From Charina bottae (lineage: Eukaryota > Chordata > Lepidosauria > Squamata > Charinaidae), in NCBI GenBank assembly GCA_023362775.1, contig JALMGJ010000029.1, positions 1,764,001 through 1,828,000 on the forward strand: a DNA stretch of 64,000 bases, in the 5' to 3' direction. The translations under genes were made by a program, and so were the position numbers. Numbering within the stretch: position 1 is the first letter of the stretch; every line of letters starts with the position of its first letter. Under the pieces are notes generated by a model. That model saw only the letters and a program-made list of their open reading frames with translations. It did no database searches and was not told the DNA's origin. Positions 1-11,424 of the stretch are shown here, in pieces.

Positions 1-1507
1 TTCAAGAAAATCGGAGATATCAAGGGAACGTTTTGTGCAAAGATGGGCATGATAAAGGACAAAAAAAGCAGGAACCTAACAGAAGCAGAAGAGATTAAGA
101 AGAGGTGGCAAGAATACACAGAAGAACTATACAAGAAAGATCTTAATATCCCTGATAAATATGATGGTGTGGTCACTGACCTTGAGCCGGACATCCTAGA
201 GAGTGAAGTCAAGTGGGCCTTAGGAAGCATTACTAACAACAAAGCTAGCGGAGAAGACAGTATCCCAGCTGAGCTATTTAAAATCCTAAAAGATGATGCT
301 GTTAAAGTGCTGCACTCAATATGCCAACAAATTTGGAAAACTCAACAGTGGCCACAGGATTGGAAAAGGTCAGTTTACGTTCCAATTCCAAAGAAAGGCA
401 ATGCCAAAGAATGCTCAAACTACCGTACAATTGCGCTCATTTCACATGCTAGCAAGGTTATGCTCAAAATCCTACAAGCTAGGCTTCAGCAGTATGTGAA
501 CCGAGAACTACCAGAAGTGCAAGCTGGGTTTCAAAGAGGCAGAGGAACTAGAGATCAGATTGCCAACATTCGCTGGATCATGGAAAAAGCAAGAGAGTTC
601 CAGAAAAACATCTACTTCTGCTTCATTGACTACGCTAAAGCCTTTGATTGTGTGGATCACAACAAACTGTGGCAAATTCTTAAAGAGATAGGAATACCAG
701 ACCACCTTACCTGTCTCCTGAGAAACCTGTATGTGGGTCAAGAAGCAACAGTTAGAACTGGACATGGAACAACCGATTGGTTCAAAATTGGGAAAGGAGT
801 ACAACAAGGCTGTATATTATCACCCTGCTTATTTAACTTATATGCAGAGTACATCAAGAGAAATGCCGGGCTGGATGAATCGCAAGCCAGCGTTAAGATT
901 GCCGGGAGAAATATCAACAACCTCAGATATGCAGACGATACCACCCTAATGGCAGAAAGTGAAGAGGAACTAAAGAGCCTCTTGATGAGGGTGAAAGAGG
1001 AGAGTGCAAAAGCTGGCTTGAAACTCAACATTAAAAAAACCTCAGATCATGGCATCTGGTCCCATCATTTCCTGGCAAATAGTAATGTATGGCTGTGAGA
1101 GTTGGACCATAAGGAAGGCTGAGCACCGAAGAATTGATGCTTTCGAACTGTTGTGCTGGAGAAGACTCTTAAGAGTCCCTTGGACTGCAAGGAGGTCAAA
1201 TCAGTCAATCCTAAAGGAAATCAACCCTAACTGCTCATTGGAAGGACAGATACTGAAGATGAAGCTCAAATACTTTGGCCACCTAATGCGAAGAGGGGAC
1301 TCACTGGAAAAGACCCTGATTCTGGGAAAGACTGAAGGCAAAAGGAGAAGGGGACGGCAGAGGATAAGATGGTTAGATAGCATCACCGATGTAATGAACA
1401 TGAATTTGAGTAAACTCCGAGAGACAGTGGAGGACAGGAAGGCCTGGCGTGCTATGGTCCATGAGGTCACGAAGAGTCGGACACGACTAAACGACTGAAC
1501 AACAAAC
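1..1507 (+). mobile_element. BovB (RTE-clade) LINE, 3' part, damaged
   Basis: The reverse transcriptase frame runs from the window edge. Visible motifs are CFIDYAKAFDCVDH (motif A), GCILSPCLFNLYAEY (motif B) and RYADDTTLM (motif C). The typical BovB C-terminus follows (YGCESWTIRK, then RRLLRVPWTARRSNQSI and VTKSRTRLND, stop at 1496-1498). The 3' tail is AACAACAAAC. A 1-bp insertion near 1040-1045 breaks the frame, and the copy lacks about 201 bp present in the copy at 48 kb, with TAG microhomology at the joint (about 1080). Dead copy; its 5' end lies outside the window. Confidence 0.93.
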
Positions 1508-2056
1508 AAAGCCAATGGGCAAAATAGTTCATGAGTAATAAGGTAAATTACCTGGCAACCTAGAGCTTTTCATCTTCCCACTCAGGTGTCAGAACTTCTA
1601 AGGATGGTGAAGTCCATCCAATGTCAGATGGACAGAGCTGAATTGAGGGGGCTTGTATCTCTGTCTCTGGAGTGTTCCTCCTCCCCTCCATTGCAAACCA
1701 TAGGAGAGAAACGTTTTAACTGGTTTCCAGCTGCTCTAAGTTCTCCCTAGTTCATGGGTGCGGCAGATGGCTGGGAGGCATGTGGATCTCACAGACCCTT
1801 CTGGAACACTCATCATCCAACCCTACCATGCCTCTTTCCCCCTTGTTAACACGGGAGTCTTCAGTGACAGAGAAATCAGTTACTGGAAGCTAGTGGCAGG
1901 GCCTTAATACTGTATTCTGGGAAGAGATCAAGCTTCAGAGGTGAAATCAGATCAGATCTACGTATGTCCTTTGGGATACTGTTCCATCAGGCATTGGATT
2001 CCAGATATTAGATGGAGATACCTGCTGTGAGCATACAGTATGTTGACCAGCCCATC
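1508..2056. other. Unassigned intron sequence
   Basis: Nothing recognisable: no long reading frame, repeat family or splice signal with coding potential. Presumed SCUBE1 intron. Confidence 0.5.
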
Positions 2057-2068
2057 TTAATTGTATTT

Positions 2069-2220
2069 TCGAAGGCTTTCACGGCCGGAGTTCGATGGCT
2101 GTTGTGGGTCTTCCGGGCTGTGTGGCCGTGTTGTGGAAGTTGTGGTTCCTTTTTGTGGAAGCACATGGAACCACAACTTCCAGAACACAGCCACACAGCC
2201 CGGAAGATCCACAACAGCCA
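2069..2220. mobile_element. Fold-back Penelope-like element derivative, 152 bp
   Basis: Consists almost only of two inverted copies of the PLE end sequence (arms about 2095-2149 and 2167-2220, spacer about 17 bp). The arms match the 3' end of the PLEs at 57.8 and 60.2 kb (for example GGAACCACAACTTCCAGAAC). It is flanked by a perfect 12-bp duplication TTAATTGTATTT at 2057-2068 and 2221-2232, so it moved as a unit. No coding capacity remains. Confidence 0.88.
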
Positions 2221-2232
2221 TTAATTGTATTT

Positions 2233-4388
2233 GCCAAAATGTGGAGCCAACCAGATGTGAAAGACGTAATGCTATTCCAGTGGATAAATGTTTTTACTTT
2301 CTCTGAGCTAAGATTGTTCGGTAACTTTGATTTGGCTTTCTTGATATGGCCTATTGTTATGCAGTCACTATACATTATTGTACATATACATTATTTACAA
2401 AGTATAATTCAGAGGAGGCATCCTTCTTCCTGGGGCCACTTTAAAAGAAATCTGGGCCCTCTCTGTGTTGCGGGGACATTGTGAAATGTGCAAAGCAGGC
2501 AAGGCTGGGAGGTGAAAATTTATATTGAGGCATTACTCCCCCACCACCATCCCCAATCTTATGAAATAAGATCTGTGGTTAATTGCCACAAAGAATTAAT
2601 CTAGTAGCTGACTTCCTCAGTCATTCTAGATCCTATCTTTGAAAAGTTCTGTTTAAAACTGTGCTACTATGCCCTGTTGAAAGTGGAAATTTTTAATTCT
2701 GTACAGTTAAGAAATATACAGTAAGCATCCACTGATCTATGATATTTTAAGAATGCTTATCACATGATGTATTTGTAGCTCAGAGGTGGGAACTCTCCCA
2801 AGGCAAATGGTTGGAACCTTGATTTTATACAGCCAAATACACTACTCTGTGTAACACATTGGCCCAGGATTGCCAACCATAGGCAGCTATTTTGGAATTT
2901 TGCTAAGTAGGTTATTGACATTAACAGACTTAATCATTTTGAATTTATGTTGGAAAGAACAATGGAGAACCTTTGGGGCAGGGGGAGGCAGGTAAAAGAC
3001 CAATGCCTGCTGATGGAGCATGGCTGGTTGGAACCTTAAATAAGAGTACTCCCATTAGGAGGTGAAATACACTGTACCATTTTGGTACAATTTTCAGGAT
3101 TCCCCACAATTTGGAAATTCTTACCCTCTGCAGATTTTTTTTGCCCAAAGTCAAATAAAGTATATGAACATGTTCATGAATTGGGATGCACAATCTACAA
3201 GTGTCATAAGTAATTTGTAGATATATTATGTTTCCCAAGTGCTTTATTTGCTCTACTCTTATCACACTTCTGAAATAGTTTTATTTTTCTAATCTCACAA
3301 CTGTAGGGTAGAAAGGGACTCTTAGTGTACCAGTGATTTTACTACAATTTTGTGTGCCATAAGGCTGTTACCATGGCAGGAATTCCCAAAGGGAATTTTG
3401 TCTTAGGCAAGTTAGTTTAATGTGGCAGAAGAAACTTCTGCCCATTCAGAGTTGCTAACTAGCCTTCTCTAGCCTCATGTCCTCAGAAGCATTGAACTTC
3501 CATCATCTCCAGCTCCACCAGATAAGAGGCATCTGGGTCTGGAAGGGGTAGAAGTTGCAGGAAACATAACTGGAGGAATGCAGGATTTTAAAAGGTTTTA
3601 AGTCTGCTTTAGGATCATTAACATTATAAAATGAATGAAAGGCTTTTTTAAAAACTCATTTATTTTTACATGTTTCGGTAATCTAAAAAAGTGATAAAAA
3701 GAAACTTCATATTTGAGATTTTTTTTCCTGCTGCTTGGTTTGGGAGCATTGCTTTTTGAATGAACTGAGCTAAAGAACAGTGTCCTCCCTAGCAGAGGAA
3801 AACTTGTTTCTCTGCAAAGCTTGCAAATGGATGGAATTAAAATAAGAATACTTTATTTAAATTATGACTTAGGTGAGGCAGTCATTCAATCAGTGTGTGT
3901 AGTTAAAAATGTGATGTTAAGAGCCATTTATTTATTTGCAAAACTTCTGTACCAACCCAATCATATGGCATTAGCTTACTTTTCTTACGATATGCAGCCT
4001 CTTTGTTCAAGGCCCTTTCTCCATACACATCAAATATGTAGTCTATGTCTTAACAAAATTAAACATACAGAGCCTTGTGGACTGTGGTTCACATGGGTGT
4101 AAGCAAAGATTAGAACATGTGGAAGCCCCACATAAAAAGGACTGAAGTACAATTCCTTAATGTTCTTTACTCCAAGTGACATTTCCCTGAGACTAATAAC
4201 TTTTTAGACTATTGCTCTTTGGCTGGGAAGTTTGGGGAGATATTTATCTACTGTAGTTATAGTGTCATATTTATTGCCTTTCTAAATTGTAAATCATTTT
4301 ATGTGTCTGGAACACAGAAATAACTAATTGGTTTTATTGTTGCTTTATTCATACCTACATATATACATATTTTTGGGGAAATAACTAG
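2233..4388. other. Unassigned intron sequence upstream of the 4389 exon
   Basis: AT-rich sequence with short chance frames only. No repeat family recognised by eye. Confidence 0.5.
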
Positions 4389-4505
4389 TAACCTGTAACT
4401 ATGGAAATGGAGGCTGCCAACACACGTGTGATGACACAGATAGTGGTCCTGTGTGCGGTTGTCATCAGAAATATGCGTTGCATTCAGATGGCCGAACGTG
4501 CATCG
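4389..4505 (+). CDS. SCUBE1: SCUBE1 internal exon, EGF-like domain
   Basis: Internal exon of a secreted or cell-surface SCUBE protein, whose EGF repeats act in protein-protein contact outside the cell. It is 117 bp and follows AG at 4387-4388; the donor GTAAG starts at 4506. Translation gives [14 protein letters not shown] and then [15 protein letters not shown], with six cysteines in the C-C-C-C-x-C order of an EGF module. The residues match vertebrate SCUBE1 better than SCUBE2 or SCUBE3 as I remember them (for example [15 protein letters not shown]). The exon starts and ends in phase 1, the usual arrangement for EGF exons. The polypyrimidine tract is weak, but the reading frame and cysteine spacing make the call firm. 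The preceding exon lies outside the window. Confidence 0.95.
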
Positions 4506-7014
4506 GTAAGTACCTCTCTTTACATTGTGTGGGCGTGGGTTGTAGGAAAGGGTATGTTAAGGAGTCTTAATCTTATTTGATAAGATTGGGTTGTGAATGT
4601 CATGGAAGCTAGCAAATGAAAGTACAACCCATTAGTTGATTAAGGGTTTGTCACTTTAAAAAAACATTACTGAGTGTCTGTTAAACCCCAGATGATTTCA
4701 AGGGATATTTCTGACAGAAATCCATGACTGGATTTTTCTCAGGTTTGACAGTTTTTGGTGCAAGCTTTAAATAATTCTGATAGATAACATATGATGGCAG
4801 TTTTACTTAATTTTTAAATGGAATCTGAATATGAAAGCTGAAAAGTCCAGTAGTAATTCCTAGTTAAATCTTACCATGAAACATTGAAGAAGATAGAAGC
4901 TCAATTTTCATGACCCAGAGCTGATTGTACAAGCTTTATAGTTTATACAGATTTTTTTCTTCTTTTAAATGTTAATGCATTAACTAAAGGTAGCCTATAT
5001 CTGTAGTGAACTAAATTGACATCTGTAGAAAAATGTCTAATTCCATTAAGCCAATAATAATGTTAAATACCATTGAAGCAAAGCAACTGACTCTCCTTTC
5101 AACAAACTTTGATCCTCTAGAGCAGGGGTCTTCGTCCCAGCATGGAAATCTCTCAGTCTGGGGTTTGTTCATAACTCTTATCTTGGGTGAAATGAATAGA
5201 TTTGATTTTAAAACCGGGACAGATTAAGATTATAAGTAAGATGTACTATGCTGGGTTCAGGATATTTTGGGGTTCTCCATAGTTCTAGTTTTAAATAATT
5301 AAGTATCATCCTAACAGGACTATTCACAGAAGGCATAACTGCAGAGGACAGTCTTATATTGTGGAAGGCTTGGGAATTTGAGTATTGATGTGGTTGAGGG
5401 ATCTGATAATAAACAAACCGTGCTTAAATTTCTATCCCGTATCTTTTAATGATTTTTGTTTCGTCTGGCATATCTAAATACTGTTGAACTACTGAAAACT
5501 GTACTTTCCCCTTCCATTTTTGCAATGTTGCTATGTAATATGACGTCATGTTACACTTTTTGTTCTTCTGATGTAAGTCGCATATTGCTGCTTGTTTGTG
5601 CATTTTTTTTCACCTCCTTCTCTACCTTCTAAATAGAATTTTCTCTTAGATGTTTTTTCAAATTTTTGTTTTGTTTTCATTTTATTCCTGCTTTCTGGTG
5701 ATGGTTCCTGATTGCCTGTCTTGTATGATATCTGAAGTTAAATAATTACTTCTGGAAAAAAATATTCAAAGAAAAAGGGAAAAAAAAGTCAAACCAAAGC
5801 CTCTATTGCAGCCTGATCCCATCTAGAACCTGGTTTCTTCCTAGAAGGACTCGGCCATTTAGCATTTCCACAGAGAAACCCTGCCAGCTTCCTCCCCTTC
5901 CTGGGATTCTTTTGCTCCTTGTTTCTCCTTTCTCTTTCCTGTTTGCTGTCTTCAGTGGTGTCTGTAGTTCGGATATCACTGCAAGGATGCAAATGTTTGC
6001 AAAGGCGCCTAAGTTCTCTGTTGTCTAATCCATTTTGTTTTTGTTTCTTTGGCTTACTCTCTTATTTTATGTGTGCTGCATGTACAAGTCCCCCCTTGTG
6101 TTTTGTTTTTTTCTTTGAAACGCAGTACTCCATCCTATATAATTTCAATCCCTCAGCCACTGCTTTCCATATTGCTAATCCCCTTTACTCATATCATCTC
6201 TTCTCATCCCTGTAAATGGATCATTTGGGGTATATTTTGAAATACGGCATTAATTTGCTGTAATGCTGGATTGGAGCTTTTCATATATCAAACATCAGAA
6301 ATTACCAGCAAGATGCCATATCGCTAACACCACCCTCTGCTTTACTGCATGCTTCAAAAATTATTAGTCTCTTCCTGTGACATCTTTTTTCTAGCACTGA
6401 ATGTTTAGCTAGTTGTGTTCCATAGACAAGCAGGCAACCAGCACTGCCCAATTTGTTTCATTTTTAAGTTTGTGTTTCTTTTATTTTATATTTTTATTTT
6501 TTTTAAATGCATGCATTTTTTGGTTTCTTGTGTTTTATTTTTTTTTAATCAATATGATCACATTTCCATGCCCATCCATCACCGGATTCTTGTAGCTCTA
6601 GTCTATGTTCTTTGTTCAAGAACTGGCATCTTTCAACTTGTGATACTTACATTGCCTTTTTTTCTCTTTTTTTAACAATGTGTTCACTTTAAATGTTACA
6701 AATTATGTTTCTAAATTAACACCCATCTGGGGCATCCTTTCTTGTGTTTGTGTTATTATTAGTGGGAGACCAGCTTCTTATGTGTTGGCTGGCAAATGAC
6801 TTTGTTTTCACCCTCTTTTACCACCCCTGCACTCCCTTCCTCCCTCCAACACACCTTGGTTTGTGTCTGGGATTTCAAAGGGAGTCAAATTTCTAAATGG
6901 GGTTTTCATGTTTTCATGTTCCAGTTGCCCAAAGCCAATAGACTGTCTTCCATACTGGGAAACTGGGCTTCTCATTAACCAAGTGCTCCATGTTTGTCCC
7001 TTCCTTTGTTTTAG
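4506..7014. other. SCUBE1: SCUBE1 intron, about 2.5 kb
   Basis: Bounded by the donor at 4506 and the acceptor at 7013-7014. T-rich in its second half (6040-6700). No repeat of recognisable family was seen. Confidence 0.8.
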
Positions 7015-7104
7015 AGAAGGATGAGGCTGCAATTGAGAGCTCTGAGTTCAATGCCACGTCAGTAGCTGATGTGGACAAGCGGGTGAAACGGCGCCTACTT
7101 ATGG
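7015..7104 (+). CDS. SCUBE1: SCUBE1 internal exon, linker between EGF domains
   Basis: A 90-bp phase 1-1 exon after a good acceptor (pyrimidine run ending TTTTAG at 7014) with donor GTAACA at 7105. With the split first codon it encodes [17 protein letters not shown] followed by [13 protein letters not shown]. This matches the spacer of SCUBE1 between two EGF blocks. It has no cysteines, one N-glycosylation sequon (NAT) and a strongly basic KRVKRR stretch that resembles a proprotein convertase site; cleavage there is an inference only. It joins in frame to the exons at 4389 and 21207. Confidence 0.95.
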
Positions 7105-8473
7105 GTAACACTTTTCTTCCACTTCCTTTGATGTGCTCCCTACTTTGTCTTTGTGTGTGGGGATGAGGGTTCTTCAATTATTTTTATACTTAATTTATTC
7201 ATCTTTGTGCCGAGGTTCCTTATTTGTTAAACATTTTGATTTTTCATTAAAAAAATTATTTTTCCATTTTATATCTACTCTCTCTGTATACAATCTGTTT
7301 ATAACACCGTAATGTTGATGTTGTCAGTATTTGCTGCAGAGGAGAAAGCATTTGCCACTAACTTACCTGGCGCAAATCCACTTTTCACATATGACTTGTA
7401 TCATTTTATGACTACAAACTGGTCAAATACACATTAGATACATTATGATGCATTATAACATTATTATATATATGATACATATGAAATACACATTAACATA
7501 ACCTTTGAGTTTTATATTAAAGCAGTGATGTTATAAAATGATTGATCCCCTTTATGTGTGTCTTTAAAACAATGGTTTTCATTATACTTTGGCTACAGAA
7601 TATATACATTTGCTTGAAATAATTTTGAAATTATTGGAAAAATCTCCCTGCCTACTGTACAGCAGCAGTCTTTATTGTGGTCATTAACCAGCACAAGGAA
7701 TTTAGTATTCAAATATCCAAAATACCAACTGCCTACTGTAGTCAATAAGCTGTCATACACTTTTTTCCAATCAAGATAACAATATGAATATAGCCAAATA
7801 CAATAGCTGCTAGTTTTTATTTTATTTTAGTTATTTAAAGCTGGTGGATGCAGAAACAGTATTTATTGCCCTTGCGGGGTTATTCCTTCTTTCTAGGTAG
7901 TATTTAATTAGAACTTCAGTCATATCACCCGATACGAACATGGGTAAAAGCAATGATCCAGAGTAAGAAGAATGTGTTGCTCACACGGATTTCAAATTTC
8001 CTGTCAGCGTATTGTCTTAATTTGTGCATCTCTATTGTGTGGAAAGTTAAAATTCATTTAGAATCCCAACCTTCCATCAAAACATCCTTGCTGGGAATTC
8101 TGAGAGTTGCAATTCCAAGGCAAGCGGAGAAAACAGGCTGGAGGTGGTTGTATGAACCGAGCCCATCTGTCAAAAATAACATAGCTGAGTTATTTCAAAA
8201 CTGACATATTGCCTTCATTATATGTGATCTGGTACATGAAAGTCAAGGTGGCAGCCAGTATCATGTGATCAAAGCTCCACCCCCTTTTTACATGCAGCAC
8301 TTTCTTGACTGTTTTCACACACACACACATGCCTCTGAGATGGTAAAGTTTTTCCTCTTTCTTCCTCCAAACCTCACTTCAATTTTTGCTTGTTCCTCTG
8401 AACAACAGAGAAGTACTTAAAAGTTTCTTCTTTGTTTCCATTACAAAATACTTTCTTGGCACTATATACAGCC
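7105..8473. other. SCUBE1: SCUBE1 intron (14.1 kb), first part
   Basis: AT-rich sequence, notably 7400-7510. No assignable element. Confidence 0.6.
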
Positions 8474-8625
8474 TGACTATGTAGTGTTCATGTAGTTGCA
8501 GGCTCAGACCTGGTAATTTTTGGATGGAAGACCACCAGGAAATCCAGGGCTGTATGTTAGACTGGGAGCTTGAAAAATAATCCCAGAAGAAGGAAATGAC
8601 AAACCACTGTTGTGTTATTAGGTGT
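8474..8625 (+). mobile_element. 5S-rRNA-derived SINE, old copy
   Basis: Contains a diverged 5S rRNA internal promoter region (CAGACCTGGTAATTTTTGGA, then TGGAAGACCACCAGGAA), followed by CAGAAGAAGGAAATGACAAA, the typical body of squamate 5S-type SINEs. No target duplication seen. Confidence 0.75.
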
Positions 8626-8973
8626 GTCCTTTTGTGTTTAATTTTTATTTCTTATTACATTTAAACCCCTCTTCATGCTTAGTCTGATTTGTAATCTGTG
8701 CAGTCAAGACTGATCTTAACTTGAGGCAGACTTTATCTTAGATGCTTAGGAATCTGTGAGGTACATCTTCAGAATGCACAGTAAGTAATTTGCTTACAGG
8801 TTTAATATTCTAGGAGCAAAAATATTCCTTTATTCCATGCTGTGGGATTATACAGAGGCAACCGCCTGCAGGAAAGACATGTCATTTGTTCTAGGTATTC
8901 TTAATTGCAGTATGACTCCTCTACAGAAGATATCAGATGTGCAAGCTTATACTTCAAACATTGTTGCAACTTA

Positions 8974-9306
8974 AAAAGCAAAGGTTCCCCCCGCACATTT
9001 GTGCAGTCGTGTCCGACTCTAGGGGCCGGTGCTCATCTCCGTTTGTTAGACAAAGGTCCAGCGTTGTCCGAAGACGCTTCCACGGTCATGTGGCCGCATG
9101 ACGGGCGCGGAACACTGTTACCTTCCCAGCGAAGTGGTACCTATTCATCTACTTGCATTTGCATGCTTTCGAATTGCTAGGTTGGCAAGAGCTGGGGCTA
9201 GTGCGGGAACTCAGTCCGTCACGCGGGGCTAGGCATTCGAACCTCCGATCTTGCGATCTTCCGATCAACAAGCCTGGCGACTTACCCACTGAGCCACCAT
9301 GCCCCT
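8974..9306 (-). mobile_element. Sauria-type tRNA-derived SINE, full length
   Basis: On the minus strand it has a tRNA-like head with a B box (GGTTCGAATGCC, slightly diverged) near 9240 and an A box next to its 5' end, a long conserved body, and a 3' tail containing GAGTCGGACACGACTGCAC at about 9001-9020. That tail resembles the BovB 3' end. Flanked by a 13-bp duplication TTGTTGCAACTTA (8961-8973 and 9307-9319). Confidence 0.88.
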
Positions 9307-9319
9307 TTGTTGCAACTTA

Positions 9320-11335
9320 GTGGAATGTGAAAAGTATAAACGAAGTGCTTGAGAGTAACATAGATCTTGTGTAGTAGCAGAGGAATGGAAGGACAGACAC
9401 ATTTTATCCATCTGTTTATACTCTTCTACCTGAGGCATTTGAGACAGTGAAACCCTTTTCAGGATCTCTGAGATAATATGCTCAAAGATATTGCTCAATT
9501 TTTAGGTTAATGTGGATGTGACATCATACATGAGGGTTAAAGTAGGCATATTGAATCATGAATCATCAGGGTTCTTTCCATTAGGAGCTTGAAGTTAGTG
9601 TTGGAAGTCCATTGAATGAAATCCTTAATAATTAAAATAATGTCTTCCATTCTTCTGTGTTCTTTTCATTTTGAATCCATTTAAAGTGTTGAATTGCCTG
9701 GACCAAGGCTGCTACTTACAAAATCTGGTTTACTCAATGCTATTCAGCTCCTTAAAAAGAAATACAACTCTCCCTAGGGAGGCATTGGCATAAATGGTCA
9801 TTTTGGTGTCACCTCATGGCATAGCAGGGCATCACAGAAGGGGCTCAAAACAGTCAAGATGGTGGTTGTGAATGTGTGGTGATGGCTGCCATCTTAATTT
9901 TTTCACACAAATACTCCCCAGAGATGCCCCTGGCATAGACTGCCACAGGAGGAAATGGAGGCACAGCCATTCAGAAGCAGTAACTCTGGCAGCAGAGTGA
10001 TTAGTCTTCATGGGGATTCAGAAGGAAACGTAGTCCGCACAGAACTCCCAGGGAATTGGCCCCTGATGTCCAAAGCCAAAAAGCTCCTTGCTCTGTAGGG
10101 GATCCAGATATCTTTTTATTTGAAGGTCTTACCTCACAGCATGCCAAGGCCTCCAGCCACCTTTAATTGCCAGCACAAAGAATTCTTTTCATGGTGAGGG
10201 AAACATCATCATGTCCCTGTTCTGGAACTTGATGCTGGAAAGCCCAGCTGTACTTTGCTACAGAAGTCACTGCAGATTAAAACTGCTTGTCTTACGGAAT
10301 TCCTTAATATTAAGCACAGACAATGAATGCAAAATAAATAAAAACATGCACAGAAGGAAAGCAAAGCACAATTTTTCTCTATTTTTGTTTGCAAACATAT
10401 AATAAGTTATAATGAAGTATTACTATGCAGTTCACAGAACTCTGTATTTAAATGTGTTTCCTTTAAGCCATCTTAGAGAAGACCATACAATGGCCAAATC
10501 TAGCTTCAAGATTTGAGCAACCAGAATGGAGGGATGGTATTTATACCATAGTAATTAAAATTTTACACCAAATCCAAAAATTTCCAGCACATGCTACTGT
10601 TCTCAGAAATACATACAATGGATCAGTCTCCCAAACATTCAACCATCAATATTCTTTCAAAAGTATACAGTCGTCATATATTTCTCCAGAGCAGAGTCAA
10701 CTTTAAGAAGCAACCCTTGCCAGTATTTGTCACATCCATTTTCATGAGCGTTGTTCAGAACTGCAGAATTCAACTACCAACTCTGTAATAGTCTGTGCTG
10801 TTTTTTTAAAAAAATATTTAGCTATAGTAATCTTGAACTGCTAAACATCTAGTATATATCAAATTCCATATGCTTTCTAAAACATCTTCTCTTTCATTTA
10901 TGTTTCTTTATTCATCTAAAACAGATGAAAACTTTTGGAAACCCACATGATAATAGTGCTTTGGTTAAATTTAGCTGCATCTCTTTTCATTTACCTGGAA
11001 GGAACTCAACTCAGGAAGACATGTCTGAGAAGATATATATAGGGTCTTGAATTAATGTTATAAATTAGATTTCCCAAATAGGAAAAAATTATTCTCATTT
11101 TTTCCATTCATTAGGGTTAATTAATATCTACCTTAGATGCAGTTAGTTTCCATATTTTGCTGTGTATTTACATTTATATTGGATCCAATGGAAGCATTAC
11201 TATCTAAACAACATTTATGATTATAAATAAACTATTAAGATATTTAGGGCTTAAATTATTTTTATATTCTTTATACCAGTCTGGAATTATTTTAGGAAAA
11301 TTTCTGCATGAATACAGACCATCAACTTAAATAGT
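9320..11335. other. SCUBE1: SCUBE1 intron, unassigned
   Basis: No coding exon or confident repeat. 9800-10080 is less AT-rich and may be an old unclassified repeat. Confidence 0.5.
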
Positions 11336-11366
11336 GAATTTCCAGCAATTTATTCCATCAAGTAGC

Positions 11367-11424
11367 AGCATATGGATGATGATGATGATGACGATGATGA
11401 TGACGATGATGATGATGATGATGA
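11367..11424. repeat. (GAT)n microsatellite
   Basis: Nearly uninterrupted GAT/GAC trinucleotides next to the 3' end of the antisense L2 element. Probably grew from the element's 3' tail. Confidence 0.9.
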
